A DNA stretch of 64,000 nt from an uncultured Vampirovibrio sp. GTDB lineage: Bacteria; Cyanobacteriota; Vampirovibrionia; Gastranaerophilales; Gastranaerophilaceae. The stretch's first letter is position 1; every line of letters begins with the position of its first letter. The stretch lies in assembly GCA_910577515.1 (NCBI GenBank), contig CAJTLW010000001.1, positions 186,001 through 250,000 on the forward strand, in the 5' to 3' direction. Of the stretch, positions 26,595 to 36,300 are shown piece by piece. Made by a program: the position numbers and the translations under genes. The notes beneath the pieces are model-generated. The model saw only the letters and a program-made list of their open reading frames with translations. It was not told the DNA's origin and searched no databases.

Positions 26595-27215
26595 ATGTGG
26601 TTTATTAAGCAAAAGTTGTTTATTTATAAACTTATGAAATTAAAGTTTAAAAATGAAACAACAGAAAACTTAATTCAAAAAGCACAAAATGATGATTTTG
26701 AAGCACTTGAAGAAATTATAAGGCGCGAAGAAAAGAACATTTACGCCACGCTTTACTATATGAATGCAAAGTGCGATGAAATATCCGATTTGGTGCAGGA
26801 AATTTTATTTAAGGTTGCAAAAAATATTAAAAAATTAAAAAACCCTAAAACATTCAGAGCCTGGCTAAATCAAATTACAATAAGACAATTTTATGATTCG
26901 CTTCGAAAAAAACAAAGAACACCTATAAAAATAACTCTCGAAAATGATTATGACGACAAAAAAGAAATTGAAATCCCCGATACTTCAATAAACCCTATGG
27001 GGTGCATTTTGAATGATGAACTTGATTTAGTTATAAAAAAATCAATAGATAAATTAAAAGAGCCGTTTAAAATGACAATTGTGATGAGGGAATTACAAGG
27101 TTTAAGCTATGACGAAATTGCACAGGCAACAAATTCAAGTATAGGGACGGTAAAATCACGCATCGCAAGAGCAAGATGCAAGTTACAAGAATATATTAAA
27201 CCGTATATGTGCTAA
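26595..27215 (+). CDS. ECF (sigma-70 family) RNA polymerase sigma factor
   Basis: 206 residues from the ATG at 26595, or 193 from the ATG at 26634 (MKLKFKNETTENLIQKAQND), which fits homologues better; the promoter would make the longer form leaderless. Region 2: DLVQEILFKVAKNIKKLKN and TFRAWLNQI. Region 4: LSYDEIAQATNSSIGTVKSR, a helix-turn-helix. Its partner is the zinc-finger anti-sigma gene 38 nt downstream. Confidence 0.92.
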   Translation: MWFIKQKLFIYKLMKLKFKNETTENLIQKAQNDDFEALEEIIRREEKNIYATLYYMNAKCDEISDLVQEILFKVAKNIKKLKNPKTFRAWLNQITIRQFYDSLRKKQRTPIKITLENDYDDKKEIEIPDTSINPMGCILNDELDLVIKKSIDKLKEPFKMTIVMRELQGLSYDEIAQATNSSIGTVKSRIARARCKLQEYIKPYMC

Positions 27216-27253
27216 ATTACAGCATGGCAGAAATTTAAGATAAGGAAATTTTT

Positions 27254-27724
27254 ATGTTAAAGGGAAATTTAACCTGCACAATTGTTGGAAAACTTTTAAC
27301 CCACTATGTTGAAGACAATCTTGATAGAAAATGCAAAGAGATGGTGTCATTGCATCTTAGAAACTGCCCAATGTGCATGGAAAAATATTCTGTAGTAAAA
27401 AGACTCTTTAGTGAAGCAGAGAAAAAAAGAAGGCTAATTAAGGAAAGAGAGATGATGTATGAAGAAATTTCTCTTTATCTGGACGGCGAGATGGAAAAAT
27501 CAAGAATTACAGATTTTGAAGCCATTTTAGCTAAAAGAAAAGAATACGAAGAGGCACTTTTAGGTATAAGCAAATTAAAAAGAACTTTAAATAATTCATT
27601 CTACAGAATAAAATATAATCTTGATACAGATATTTCACAAAGAGTAATGGAAAGATTAAAAACAAGCGGTTTTAAAAACAGGGTAAGGGCCGCTGTAAAA
27701 AGATTTTTTAGCTGTTTTCATTAA
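27254..27724 (+). CDS. Zinc-finger anti-sigma factor (soluble)
   Basis: 156 residues. A zf-HC2 module with HLRNCPMC (HxxxCxxC) near residue 35, then a second segment starting SLYLDGEMEKSR typical of anti-sigma N-domains. No transmembrane helix: the C-terminus is a short basic helix ending RFFSCFH. So it is probably a cytoplasmic, redox- or zinc-responsive anti-sigma factor for the upstream ECF sigma. AAGGAAA ribosome site. Its 3' end overlaps the next, convergent gene by 17 nt. Confidence 0.85.
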   Translation: MLKGNLTCTIVGKLLTHYVEDNLDRKCKEMVSLHLRNCPMCMEKYSVVKRLFSEAEKKRRLIKEREMMYEEISLYLDGEMEKSRITDFEAILAKRKEYEEALLGISKLKRTLNNSFYRIKYNLDTDISQRVMERLKTSGFKNRVRAAVKRFFSCFH

Positions 27725-28037
27725 TAACAACGCCGCTTTCTTTAAGAGTATTTATAAAATTATCAGCAGCAAGTTTTTGAATTTCCTGAGGTACAACTCT
27801 TAAAAGTTCAACGGTTTTAGAAAGCACAGGGTCAGAATCATACCATCTATTACCAAGAATCATAGGCTTTACCATTTCATAAAACCTGTCTACAGCTTCC
27901 TTTGAAACTTCTTCTTCAACTTTTTTTAAAAATATTTCAGCTTGAGATTTTAATTCGTTGGGGTAAGCTCTTAATAAATCAATAACCTGCATCAACAGAG
28001 GATCATGATCATACCATCTTTTGTATGTGTGCGTCAT
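27708..28037 (-). CDS. Unknown 109-residue protein with internal duplication
   Basis: Two similar halves of about 50 residues: KRWYDHDPLLMQVIDLLRAY and NRWYDSDPVLSKTVELLRVV, each followed by a charged helix (PNELKSQAEIFLKKV and PQEIQKLAADNFINT). AAAGGAT ribosome site. Lies 24 nt after murA on the same strand, so probably cotranscribed. Function unknown; the RWYDxDP repeat may be a small helical binding module. Confidence 0.75.
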   Translation of the reverse strand: MTHTYKRWYDHDPLLMQVIDLLRAYPNELKSQAEIFLKKVEEEVSKEAVDRFYEMVKPMILGNRWYDSDPVLSKTVELLRVVPQEIQKLAADNFINTLKESGVVINENS

Positions 28038-28061
28038 TAATATCCTTTCAAATTTATATCA

Positions 28062-29393
28062 CTATTTTGAAGCAGGTACCCCACCGTTGTCAAGTATTTC
28101 ATAGTCCTTAGCATCATAAGGCACTCTTTGTACATTTACCCCAAGTCCCTGAAGTTTTTGTGTAAATTTTTCATAGCCCCTGTCTATATGATGAAGATTT
28201 TTAACTTCACTTTCGCCTTTTGCCATAATTGCAGCAACAACAAGAGCAGCACCGGCTCTTAAATCTGTTGATTGAACGGAAGTGCCGACTAACGTTTCAA
28301 CCCCTTTAATAATTGCATGGTTTTTAGATTGTCTTATATTCGCACCCATTCTCCAGAGTTCTGAAATATGCATAAATCTATTTTCATAAAGACTTTCCGT
28401 TACAACGGAAACACCGTTTGCAGTAGATAAAAGAGTCATAGCAAGCGCCTGTAAATCTGTTGGGAAACCAGGATAGGGCTGCGTTATAAAATTCATAGCA
28501 TCAAGCCTTCTGTCTGCCGAAATTTCCATTGCATAAGGTTCAACAAGCCTTATCTTTGCGCCCATTTCTAAAAGTTTACCTGTAAAAATTGTAAGGTGGT
28601 TAGGATAAACATTTCTAATTATCCCTTTTCCACGTGAGGCAATGATTGCAGACATAAATGTTCCGGCTTCAATTCTATCTGGAATTGTAGCATACTCAAC
28701 TCCGTGCAAGTCGCTTTGTTTTACACCTTTTACAATAATTTCACTTGTGCCAGCGCCATCAATATTTGCACCCATTGCAATTAAAAAATTCGCCAAATCA
28801 ACAATTTCAGGCTCTTGTGCAGCGTTTTGAATTCTTGTTGTACCTTCAGCTAAAACAGATGCCATCATAATATTTTCTGTAGCACCTACAGATGGTATAT
28901 CAAAACAAACATCAGTACCGACAAGCTTTGCAGCTTTTGCATGAACATATCCGTTGTCAAGTTTACATTCACACCCTAATGCCTGCAGGCCTTTTATGTG
29001 AAAGTTTACACGTCTTTCACCTATCTGGCAACCACCAGGAAGTGCAACATAAGCTTCTTTCATCCTGCCAACAAGAGGCCCTAAAACAACAAAAGATGCT
29101 CTCATCTTTGATACAAAAGCATCTGAAGCATAAACGCTTGTCAAATTTGTTGCATCAATCGTTAAAAACTTCTCATCTTTATTATATGTAACTTTTGCGC
29201 CAAGCTCTCTTAGAACATCAAGCATAATTTCAACATCGGAAAGTTCCGGTACATTTCTTATAACAGAAACATCCTCACAAAGCAGAGCTGCTGCCATCAG
29301 CTTCAGCACAGCATTTTTAGCACCGCCAACTGCAACTTCACCCTTAAGCGAATTTCCGCCTTGTATTATTAACTTTTCCTGAATTTTTGTCAT
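28062..29393 (-). CDS. murA: UDP-N-acetylglucosamine 1-carboxyvinyltransferase
   Basis: First committed step of peptidoglycan synthesis: transfers enolpyruvate to UDP-GlcNAc. 443 residues. GGAKNAVLKLMAAALL holds the conserved Lys-Asn; the catalytic cysteine is Cys122 in LPGGCQIG, so the enzyme is predicted fosfomycin-sensitive. IPDRIEAGTF and YPGFPTDLQA are also seen. C-terminal tail of about 20 residues beyond the core. Confidence 0.97.
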   Translation of the reverse strand: MTKIQEKLIIQGGNSLKGEVAVGGAKNAVLKLMAAALLCEDVSVIRNVPELSDVEIMLDVLRELGAKVTYNKDEKFLTIDATNLTSVYASDAFVSKMRASFVVLGPLVGRMKEAYVALPGGCQIGERRVNFHIKGLQALGCECKLDNGYVHAKAAKLVGTDVCFDIPSVGATENIMMASVLAEGTTRIQNAAQEPEIVDLANFLIAMGANIDGAGTSEIIVKGVKQSDLHGVEYATIPDRIEAGTFMSAIIASRGKGIIRNVYPNHLTIFTGKLLEMGAKIRLVEPYAMEISADRRLDAMNFITQPYPGFPTDLQALAMTLLSTANGVSVVTESLYENRFMHISELWRMGANIRQSKNHAIIKGVETLVGTSVQSTDLRAGAALVVAAIMAKGESEVKNLHHIDRGYEKFTQKLQGLGVNVQRVPYDAKDYEILDNGGVPASK

Positions 29394-29476
29394 TATTTTT
29401 ACATGCCCTGTAAATACTATTTTAATACAAGAAAGCTTTATTTTACACTAATTTAATTAATGTAAATTAAAGCGTT

Positions 29477-30538
29477 CTATAAAGAAATAAATTTTGAAAC
29501 ACAAAATCCCGCCAATATTAACCAAACAAACATTATAAAAGCCAGCAGAACCGGTTTAATTCCAAGTCCTTGAATTTTTTTAAAATTAGTTTCCACACCA
29601 AGAGCGAACATGGCAAGAGTTAGAAGAAAAACATCAAACTCAATAATGCCCAATGTTATACTGGCAGATATAAGGCCTGTTGAATTAATTCCGCAAGCAA
29701 CAATAAATAATATCGCAAACCATGGAATTTGGATTTTACTCATTTTTGTACCAGATTTTTTTGCCAAATACAAGCTTAAAAGAAAAAGATAAGGAACAAG
29801 CATCATGACCCTTGTCAATTTGACAATTACTGCTGTATCCATAGCAGGTTTTGAAACTGCAGAACCTGCTGCAACTACCTGTGCTACTTCATGTACGGTA
29901 GAACCTATATAAATTCCAAATGCATCTGCTCCAAGAAACCCTAATTTATATATAAAAGGATATAAAATCATTGAAATTGTACCAAACAAAACAACTGTTG
30001 CAACCGCAAGAGAAACCTTGTGAGATTTTGCTTTTAAAACTGAATTTGTTCCAAGTACAGCCGCTGCCCCGCATACAGAAGAGCCAATTGCTGTCAGCAT
30101 ACATAAATCTTTATCCAGTTTAAAAACCCTTGTGCCAAGATAATAGCCTAAAAGATATGTTGTAGAAAGCATAAGTATATCGGCAAAAAGCCCAGGTACA
30201 CCAACACTTGCAATTTGAGCAAAAGTTATTCTAAACCCATAGAGAATTATTGCAAATCTTAAAATTCTTTTAGCTGAAAAAGAAATTCCTGTTTTAAAAT
30301 TTTCAGGAATAAACTTGTTTAAAGCATTACCGATTAGCATACCGATAATAATTGCTAAAGTTAAAGAATTGATATTGTATTTAATAAAAAAATCAAGTTT
30401 GCAGATAAAATAAGAAGCAAGTGCAAATAAAGCACAAAAAATTATACCGCAATAAGGTTTTTCATCTTTTGGCTGCTCTGTTTTTTCTGATTGAATTTCA
30501 GATAAGTTTATCTGTTTATTTTTCTCTAATGTAATCAT
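29477..30538 (-). CDS. YeiH-family (UPF0324) membrane permease
   Basis: 353 residues, about ten membrane helices after a 30-residue charged N-terminus. Family motifs: FRITFAQIASVG, GSSVCGAAAVLGTNSV and GIYIGSTVHEVAQVVAAG. Often annotated as a sulfate exporter, without firm evidence. Sits between murE and murA but has its own promoter (TTGCTG, 16 nt, TATAAT), with the transcription start on its ATG. Confidence 0.9.
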   Translation of the reverse strand: MITLEKNKQINLSEIQSEKTEQPKDEKPYCGIIFCALFALASYFICKLDFFIKYNINSLTLAIIIGMLIGNALNKFIPENFKTGISFSAKRILRFAIILYGFRITFAQIASVGVPGLFADILMLSTTYLLGYYLGTRVFKLDKDLCMLTAIGSSVCGAAAVLGTNSVLKAKSHKVSLAVATVVLFGTISMILYPFIYKLGFLGADAFGIYIGSTVHEVAQVVAAGSAVSKPAMDTAVIVKLTRVMMLVPYLFLLSLYLAKKSGTKMSKIQIPWFAILFIVACGINSTGLISASITLGIIEFDVFLLTLAMFALGVETNFKKIQGLGIKPVLLAFIMFVWLILAGFCVSKFISL

Positions 30539-30544
30539 ATCAAG

Positions 30545-30572
30545 ATTATAGATGAAAAAATTTCAGCAGCAA
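30545..30572 (-). promoter_or_regulatory. Promoter of the YeiH-like gene (leaderless)
   Basis: Minus strand TTGCTG (30572-30567), 16 nt, TATAAT (30550-30545). The -10 ends 6 nt before the ATG at 30538. It lies entirely in the 35-nt gap after murE. Confidence 0.6.
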
Positions 30573-30573
30573 A

Positions 30574-32046
30574 TTATTTTACAGCAGATGGTGCAAATAC
30601 TTTCTGTACTTCTTCTCTGTCATCAAAATGGATTGTTTTGTCGGCTAAAATTTGATAATCCTCATGCCCTTTTCCCGCAACAATGACAACATCATTTTCT
30701 TTTGAAATTTTTGATAAAAGCTCAATTGCAAGATGTCTATCAGGCTCTACAAAAACTGTTTTTGAATTAATTAATTTTAAGCCCGATAAAATATCAGTTA
30801 TAATCTGTTGAGGATCTTCAGAACGCGGGTTATCAGATGTTATAACAATTTTATCGGATAAATCCTGTGCTATTTTTCCCATTTTGGGTCTTTTTGTAGC
30901 ATCCCTATCGCCGCCGCAGCCAAATAAACAAATTAAATTACCATCTTTTGGGGTAAGCTCGCGTGCTGCACGTAAAATATTTTCCAAGCCGTCAGGAGTA
31001 TGAGCGTAATCAACAATAACCATTGGGTCAGAATTCACAATTTCAAAACGCCCTGCAACAGAACGAGTGCGCTCAAGTGCTTCTTTGCATACCTTCATTG
31101 ATATTCCCATGGAAAGGCCTGTACCTATTGCTGCAAGTGCATTATAAACGCTAAACATGCCATTTAAATGAAGCCTGATTTCTTCTTTTTCATCTGCACA
31201 AACACAGGTAAAATTTACCCCGCGCGATGTAAATTCAACATTTTTTGCCATAAGAGCTGAATTTTTCTTTACTCCGTATGTTAGCACTCTAACTCCATCA
31301 GGAACTTCAGCTAAAAACCTTTCTGCCCATTTGTCATCATTATTAATAATTGCAAAAGCACCTTGAACAAGTCCTGAAAAAAGTTTTGCTTTTGCTTTAA
31401 AATAATTTTCCATTGTAATATGAAAATCTAAATGGTCTTGGGTTAAATTTGTTAATACCGCACCTGAAAATTTACACCCTCTAACCCTAGATTGTTCAAG
31501 GGCATGAGAAGATACTTCGGTTACAACGTTTAAAATATCTTTCTTTAAAATTTTAGATAAAGTTTTTTGCAATTCAGGTGCTTGCGGAGTAGTATGTTTT
31601 GCTTCAAGGTAGTCATCTGAAGATGACAATTTATACCCCAAAGTACCGATAAGAGCGCATTTTTTCTGGTCTTCTTCAACAATTTTTTGAACAAGATGAG
31701 TGACGGTGGTTTTGCCATTTGTACCCGTAACACCTATTAAATTCAATTCCAAAGTAGGATTGTGATAAAAACAACATGCAAGGTCAGCAATTTTTTCTTG
31801 GCAAGAATTTACAATAAGCTGCGGAATTTCAATATTCAAAGGTTTTTCCGTCATAAGAGCAACAGCGCCTTTTTCAAAAGCCATTTGTGCAAAATCATGA
31901 CCATCTACATGCTCGCCTTTAAGGCAAACAAAAATTTCATGACTGTTTATTGTTTTTGAATTATATGAAATTCCTTTGATATCAACATCTTTATAGTTTA
32001 AAACCTCATTTGGGCTAATTGCTTTAATAATTTTACCAAGTTCCAT
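30574..32046 (-). CDS. murE: UDP-MurNAc-tripeptide synthetase MurE (meso-DAP type)
   Basis: Adds the third stem-peptide residue in peptidoglycan synthesis. 490 residues. ATP loop GTNGKT at 108-113, LTQDHLDFHITMENYFKAK, VDYAHTPDGLENILRA, and DNPR in TSDNPRSEDPQ, the motif that selects meso-diaminopimelate over lysine. AAGGAA ribosome site. Follows ftsI in a division and cell-wall gene run. Confidence 0.97.
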   Translation of the reverse strand: MELGKIIKAISPNEVLNYKDVDIKGISYNSKTINSHEIFVCLKGEHVDGHDFAQMAFEKGAVALMTEKPLNIEIPQLIVNSCQEKIADLACCFYHNPTLELNLIGVTGTNGKTTVTHLVQKIVEEDQKKCALIGTLGYKLSSSDDYLEAKHTTPQAPELQKTLSKILKKDILNVVTEVSSHALEQSRVRGCKFSGAVLTNLTQDHLDFHITMENYFKAKAKLFSGLVQGAFAIINNDDKWAERFLAEVPDGVRVLTYGVKKNSALMAKNVEFTSRGVNFTCVCADEKEEIRLHLNGMFSVYNALAAIGTGLSMGISMKVCKEALERTRSVAGRFEIVNSDPMVIVDYAHTPDGLENILRAARELTPKDGNLICLFGCGGDRDATKRPKMGKIAQDLSDKIVITSDNPRSEDPQQIITDILSGLKLINSKTVFVEPDRHLAIELLSKISKENDVVIVAGKGHEDYQILADKTIHFDDREEVQKVFAPSAVK

Positions 32047-32131
32047 TTTTAGTTCCTTTTGATAATTGATTTTACTAATATTCTAACCCCAAAAACTTAA
32101 TTTTGTTAAATTTTTGATAAAAATACACAAT

Positions 32132-33841
32132 TTATTTCACATCAAGCGGCACTTTTCTATCCGGAGTTAAATTCATAATTTTTGCAAGCTCTGTTGCAAT
32201 ATCCTTAAAAATAGGTGCAGCAACGGTTGAACCCCAAACATCTCCCTTTGCGCTGTCTATTACTATATAGATTAAAATTTTAGGGTCAGATGCCGGAAGA
32301 TATCCTACCATCGAAGTATACATTTTATTTGTATAACCTACACCATTATCTTTTGGCCGCCTTGATGTACCTGTTTTTGCAGCCAGCCTGAAATCCTTCA
32401 TTCTTGCAATAGATTTACTTCTATCAATTGACTCAACAAGAATATCTGTTAAATCTTTGGACATTTCAGGGGTCATTATACGCCTTCTTATTATTTTTTC
32501 TTCTGCTTCTTTTTTATCATATTTTATAACATGCGGCGTTATCCATTCCCCGCCGTTTGCAATGGCAGAAACTGCTGCGGCCATCTGAATAGCCGTAACA
32601 GAAGTTCCATAACCATAACCCATTGAGCCATGCGTTGCAGCATCCCAATTTTTAGGCTTTGGCAAAATTCCTGCAGATTCAGCAGGAAGATCAACTCCGG
32701 TTTTTTGACCAAAATTAAACATTTCAAGTGTATCATAAAATTCCTGATCGTCCATTTTTTGCGCCACTTTTACACTTGCAACGTTACTTGAATGCTGAAA
32801 AAGATAAACTAAATCAATCAATCCCGGAGCTTTGCCATTTATATAATCGTGGTTTTGAATTTCCCACCAGCCGATTTTAATTTTACCAGTGTCTAAAATC
32901 TGTGTATCTTTATTAATTTTACCGTTTATAAAAGCAGATGCTACAGTAATGATCTTAAAAGTAGAGCCTGGAGGGTAAACATCAGTTAAAGCCCAGTTTT
33001 TCATTTCAAGAAGGGAATATTTATTGTAGTTATTAGGGTCATAATATGGATAAGCCGCAAGAGCAAGAATTTCACCATTATTCGGATCCATTACAATGAC
33101 AGCCCCCCTTATTGCATGGGTTTTTTGCATTGAAGAATAAAGATATTTTTCACATATATGCTGAACTGCAGAATCTATAGTTAAAGTTAGTGTTTTACCT
33201 TTAATTGGTGCCGTTACATCTTCAGGGTTTGTTGATAAATTGTAGATTAAATCACCGTTAGGAGTTTTTTCATGGGTTATATTTTTATCAATATATTCAA
33301 GATAGCCTTTTGCAATATATTCAATGCCTGCAGCAACATCTGCATCAGAGTTATAATAGCCCAAAACATGTGAAGCAAGACTCCCTTGCGGGTATGCACG
33401 TTTATTTTTAACTTCAAGAGAAATTTCTCTTAATTTAAGCGCCCTTATTGCTTCTGCAGATTTTCTGGGAATTGACTTTTTTAAGAGAGTAACTCCTTCG
33501 TTTGATGACAGTTTTTGAACCAAAACTGCTTTATCGCCTCCTATATAAGGATAAAGCTTATCTGCTAGTTCATTTGGAGTGTAATCATAATATTTTTTGT
33601 GTGCATAAACATCAAAAGAAGTTTCATCCACGGCAAGTTTAAATCCGTTTCTATCAAGGATTTCACCCCTTAAAACAAAGATTTTTGAAGCACGCTGGCT
33701 TTTTGCTTTTTCTCTGTAGTGCCTTATATCAAAGATTTGAAGCAAAAAAAGATAAATTAAAAACAAAACAATAAAGGCAAGAAAGCAAAATTGCAGACAG
33801 CCGATTCTTTTGTCAAAATCCCTGTATTTATCTTTTTCCAA
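32132..33841 (-). CDS. ftsI: Division transpeptidase FtsI/PBP2-type
   Basis: Septal peptidoglycan transpeptidase. 569 residues: short cytoplasmic tail, one membrane helix at 15-37, a dimerisation domain, then the transpeptidase domain. Catalytic STFK at 293-296, SSN at 351-353 and KTG at 489-491. No PASTA domains. TTG start just after the ftsL-like gene, with GGGAGAAGTAGG upstream. Confidence 0.95.
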   Translation of the reverse strand: MEKDKYRDFDKRIGCLQFCFLAFIVLFLIYLFLLQIFDIRHYREKAKSQRASKIFVLRGEILDRNGFKLAVDETSFDVYAHKKYYDYTPNELADKLYPYIGGDKAVLVQKLSSNEGVTLLKKSIPRKSAEAIRALKLREISLEVKNKRAYPQGSLASHVLGYYNSDADVAAGIEYIAKGYLEYIDKNITHEKTPNGDLIYNLSTNPEDVTAPIKGKTLTLTIDSAVQHICEKYLYSSMQKTHAIRGAVIVMDPNNGEILALAAYPYYDPNNYNKYSLLEMKNWALTDVYPPGSTFKIITVASAFINGKINKDTQILDTGKIKIGWWEIQNHDYINGKAPGLIDLVYLFQHSSNVASVKVAQKMDDQEFYDTLEMFNFGQKTGVDLPAESAGILPKPKNWDAATHGSMGYGYGTSVTAIQMAAAVSAIANGGEWITPHVIKYDKKEAEEKIIRRRIMTPEMSKDLTDILVESIDRSKSIARMKDFRLAAKTGTSRRPKDNGVGYTNKMYTSMVGYLPASDPKILIYIVIDSAKGDVWGSTVAAPIFKDIATELAKIMNLTPDRKVPLDVK

Positions 33842-33865
33842 AGCCTACTTCTCCCTTTTTAAAAA

Positions 33866-34513
33866 TTAATAGCCCATAGACCAGCCAGGAGCAGGGGAAG
33901 CATTTTTATTTTCATATTTAACATTTGGAAGATTTGCAGCTGATAATTCCATAACCTGTTTTGCGGTTTGAAGAATTTTTGTTTTTGTAACTTGTTTATC
34001 AACATTTGAGAATGATTGAAGAATATCAAGCTTATGCTGCATATCTTCATTTTCATAGTTTATAGCAAGTGTTTCTTTTCTTATCTGATTAAGTGTAATT
34101 TCACCATTTATAACATAGTAATAACTAACCAGACAAACCAGTACAAGAAGCGTTAAAACACCGCATAAAAAGTTGTTAATTCTCGCTATAACCATTTCTT
34201 TGTAAGATTTTTCCTTAATAAAATAACCGCTGATAATTTGATTTTGCTGGGTGTTCCGGTTATTTTGCTTTGCAGAACGGGGATTTTTTTCACCTGTTGT
34301 AAGGCTTCTGTTGTTGGTTTGAGGTCTGTTTAAAGACGGATTAGAAACCGGAGATTTGCCCAGTCTTGGAGTTTGCTTTATACCAGATAATCTGTAGGAA
34401 CTCCTCAAGTCACTTCCTTCTCTTGTTCTTGAAGATGTTTCCTGCATTGTATCTTGAATATTGCTGTTTTTAAATGTCAACAAACTCAAAACTTTCTCTC
34501 CTTGTTTACCCAT
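33866..34513 (-). CDS. ftsL: FtsL-like divisome protein
   Basis: 215 residues with a basic, Ser/Asn/Arg-rich cytoplasmic tail of about 110 residues, one membrane helix (CGVLTLLVLVCLVSYYYVI), and a short periplasmic helix with heptad-like spacing (LDILQSFSNVDKQV). Position between rsmH and ftsI fits FtsL. The tail is unusually long. An AAGGAGAG ribosome site lies inside the frame, so translation may begin at a TTG at 34489 rather than the ATG at 34513. Confidence 0.75.
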   Translation of the reverse strand: MGKQGEKVLSLLTFKNSNIQDTMQETSSRTREGSDLRSSYRLSGIKQTPRLGKSPVSNPSLNRPQTNNRSLTTGEKNPRSAKQNNRNTQQNQIISGYFIKEKSYKEMVIARINNFLCGVLTLLVLVCLVSYYYVINGEITLNQIRKETLAINYENEDMQHKLDILQSFSNVDKQVTKTKILQTAKQVMELSAANLPNVKYENKNASPAPGWSMGY

Positions 34514-34517
34514 AAAA

Positions 34518-35480
34518 CTAAACCCTTTGTGCTATCCTTAATTTCGCACTTCTGGACGGAGGGTTAGCTTTCACCTCATCATCACTTGCTAAAATCGGCT
34601 TTTTTGTGATGATATTTATAAGTTTTCCGCCACAATCGCATTTAGCTTCGTTAATACCGCATCTGCATTCCATAGAAAAACGTTTAAAGGCCGTTTTTGC
34701 CAATCTGTCTTCCAGAGAATGAAAACTTATTACACTAATTATAGCACCGTAATCTAATAATGTAACCACTTCATTCAATGTATTTTCAAAATTTAACAAC
34801 TCTTTGTTAACTTCTATTCTCAAAGCCTGAAAAACCCTTGTTGCAGGGTGAATTTTAGATTTTATTTTTGGTGTAGATTTAACAATTAATTCGCTCAATT
34901 GTGAAGTTGTATTAAGAGGTCTATTTTCAACAATTGCCCTTGCAATCCTTTTAGAAAAGCGTTCTTCACCGTATTTTGAAAAAATCTCAACAAGTTCATC
35001 GGCAGAATATTTATTTACAATATCCCATGCTGAAAAATCCTGCTCTTGATTAAAACGCATATCAAGCGGGGCATCTTTTGCAAAAGAAAAACCGCGCTCG
35101 GCTTTTGTTAATTGGTGATATGAGGCACCAAGGTCAAAAATTATCCCGCCCGTTATTTTTTCAATCCCTAACTTTTGAAGATTTTCCCTAATATTCGAAT
35201 AGGAATCATTAACTATAGTCACGTTTTCATAAGATTCAAGCTTTTTTGAAGCAGCTTTTATGGCATCAGAATCAACATCAAAAGATATAAGCCTGCCATC
35301 TCCCTCAAGACGTGAAGCTATAAGCGCGCTGTGGCCGCCGCCTCCAAGAGTAGCGTCAACAAAAATTTTATCGGACTTTTTGCCATCAGGAATAAGTGCA
35401 TCTACTGCTTCGTTTAACATAACAGTATAATGAACAAATTCAGAGTTAAAATCTTCTTTTTTGTTTGGGGAATTTTCCAT
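34518..35480 (-). CDS. rsmH: 16S rRNA m4C1402 methyltransferase
   Basis: 320 residues from the ATG at 35480 (MENSPNKKEDF). SAM motif VDATLGGGGHSALI and the family segments FDLGASYHQL, RGFSFAKDAPLDMRF and VISFHSLEDR are complete. The frame is open to a TTG at 35498, but that stretch holds the TATTAT -10 whose spacing puts the RNA start on the ATG. Begins the rsmH-ftsL-ftsI-murE run; no mraZ precedes it. Confidence 0.96.
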   Translation of the reverse strand: MENSPNKKEDFNSEFVHYTVMLNEAVDALIPDGKKSDKIFVDATLGGGGHSALIASRLEGDGRLISFDVDSDAIKAASKKLESYENVTIVNDSYSNIRENLQKLGIEKITGGIIFDLGASYHQLTKAERGFSFAKDAPLDMRFNQEQDFSAWDIVNKYSADELVEIFSKYGEERFSKRIARAIVENRPLNTTSQLSELIVKSTPKIKSKIHPATRVFQALRIEVNKELLNFENTLNEVVTLLDYGAIISVISFHSLEDRLAKTAFKRFSMECRCGINEAKCDCGGKLINIITKKPILASDDEVKANPPSRSAKLRIAQRV

Positions 35481-35486
35481 AAAAAA

Positions 35487-35492
35487 ATAATA
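35487..35492 (-). promoter_or_regulatory. -10 of rsmH (leaderless)
   Basis: TATTAT on the minus strand, ending 6 nt before the ATG at 35480; the gap is TTTTTT. The -35 region is weak. Confidence 0.5.
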
Positions 35493-35526
35493 CAACAAAA
35501 AATTTTAATAAGATAAATTTGTAAAG

Positions 35527-36216
35527 TTAATTAAAAAATCTGTAATAAAAAAGCGCCCTGATTGCCATAAGACCATCTTTATAGGTGATTTTTTTGCCAT
35601 CCTGATAGCTTCTTGCATTGTATTTAATGGGCAACTCTTTAATTTTAGCACCTTTTTTAACAAGCTTTGCCGTAATTTCAGGCTCAAGGTCAAATTTGTT
35701 TGATTTGATATTTAAACCTTTTACAAATTCTCTTTTTATAGCTTTGTAGCAGGTTTCCATATCGGTTAATTTTGTACCGTAGAGAATATTTGTTAGAAGT
35801 GTTAAAAACTTATTTGCTACAAAACTTAAGAACATAAAATCTTTAAAAGGAGTACCTAAAAATCTTGAACCGTATGCAACATCTGCTTCACCATCAACTA
35901 TTAATTTTAAAAGAGGGGCATAATCTGAAGGGTTGTATTCTAAATCGGCATCTTGAATAATTACGATATCGCTTTTTGCATTTTCAAACCCAACATTCAC
36001 GGCGGAGCCTTTTCCGCCGTTTTTTTCTTTGTAAATTACGGTATATTTTTCTTCATACCTTTTTAAAATCTCTCTGGTGGCATCAGTGGAACAGTCATCA
36101 ACTATGATGATATTTTTCTCTAAATTGCAAAAGTCAGTATTTTCCAAAATTTCCAGTATATTTTCAATGGTTTTTTCTTCATTATAAACAGGTATAATTA
36201 TATCTACGCTTTGCAA
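35527..36216 (-). CDS. Family 2 glycosyltransferase (dolichol-phosphate mannosyltransferase-like)
   Basis: 229 residues, GT-A fold: IIIPVYNEEKTIENILE at the N-terminus, DDCSTDAT, then DADLEYNPSDY as the DxD metal site, and a C-terminal basic helix. No membrane segment. Such enzymes load sugars onto polyprenyl phosphate. TTG start set by AAGGAAG 7 nt upstream. Confidence 0.9.
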   Translation of the reverse strand: MQSVDIIIPVYNEEKTIENILEILENTDFCNLEKNIIIVDDCSTDATREILKRYEEKYTVIYKEKNGGKGSAVNVGFENAKSDIVIIQDADLEYNPSDYAPLLKLIVDGEADVAYGSRFLGTPFKDFMFLSFVANKFLTLLTNILYGTKLTDMETCYKAIKREFVKGLNIKSNKFDLEPEITAKLVKKGAKIKELPIKYNARSYQDGKKITYKDGLMAIRALFYYRFFN

Positions 36217-36300
36217 TTTGTTCTTCCTTTTTTAATTGATAATAAAAGAATAGCAGAAGCTTATAAAATAATAAAATTTAATAAAATTTCTTAACAAAAG

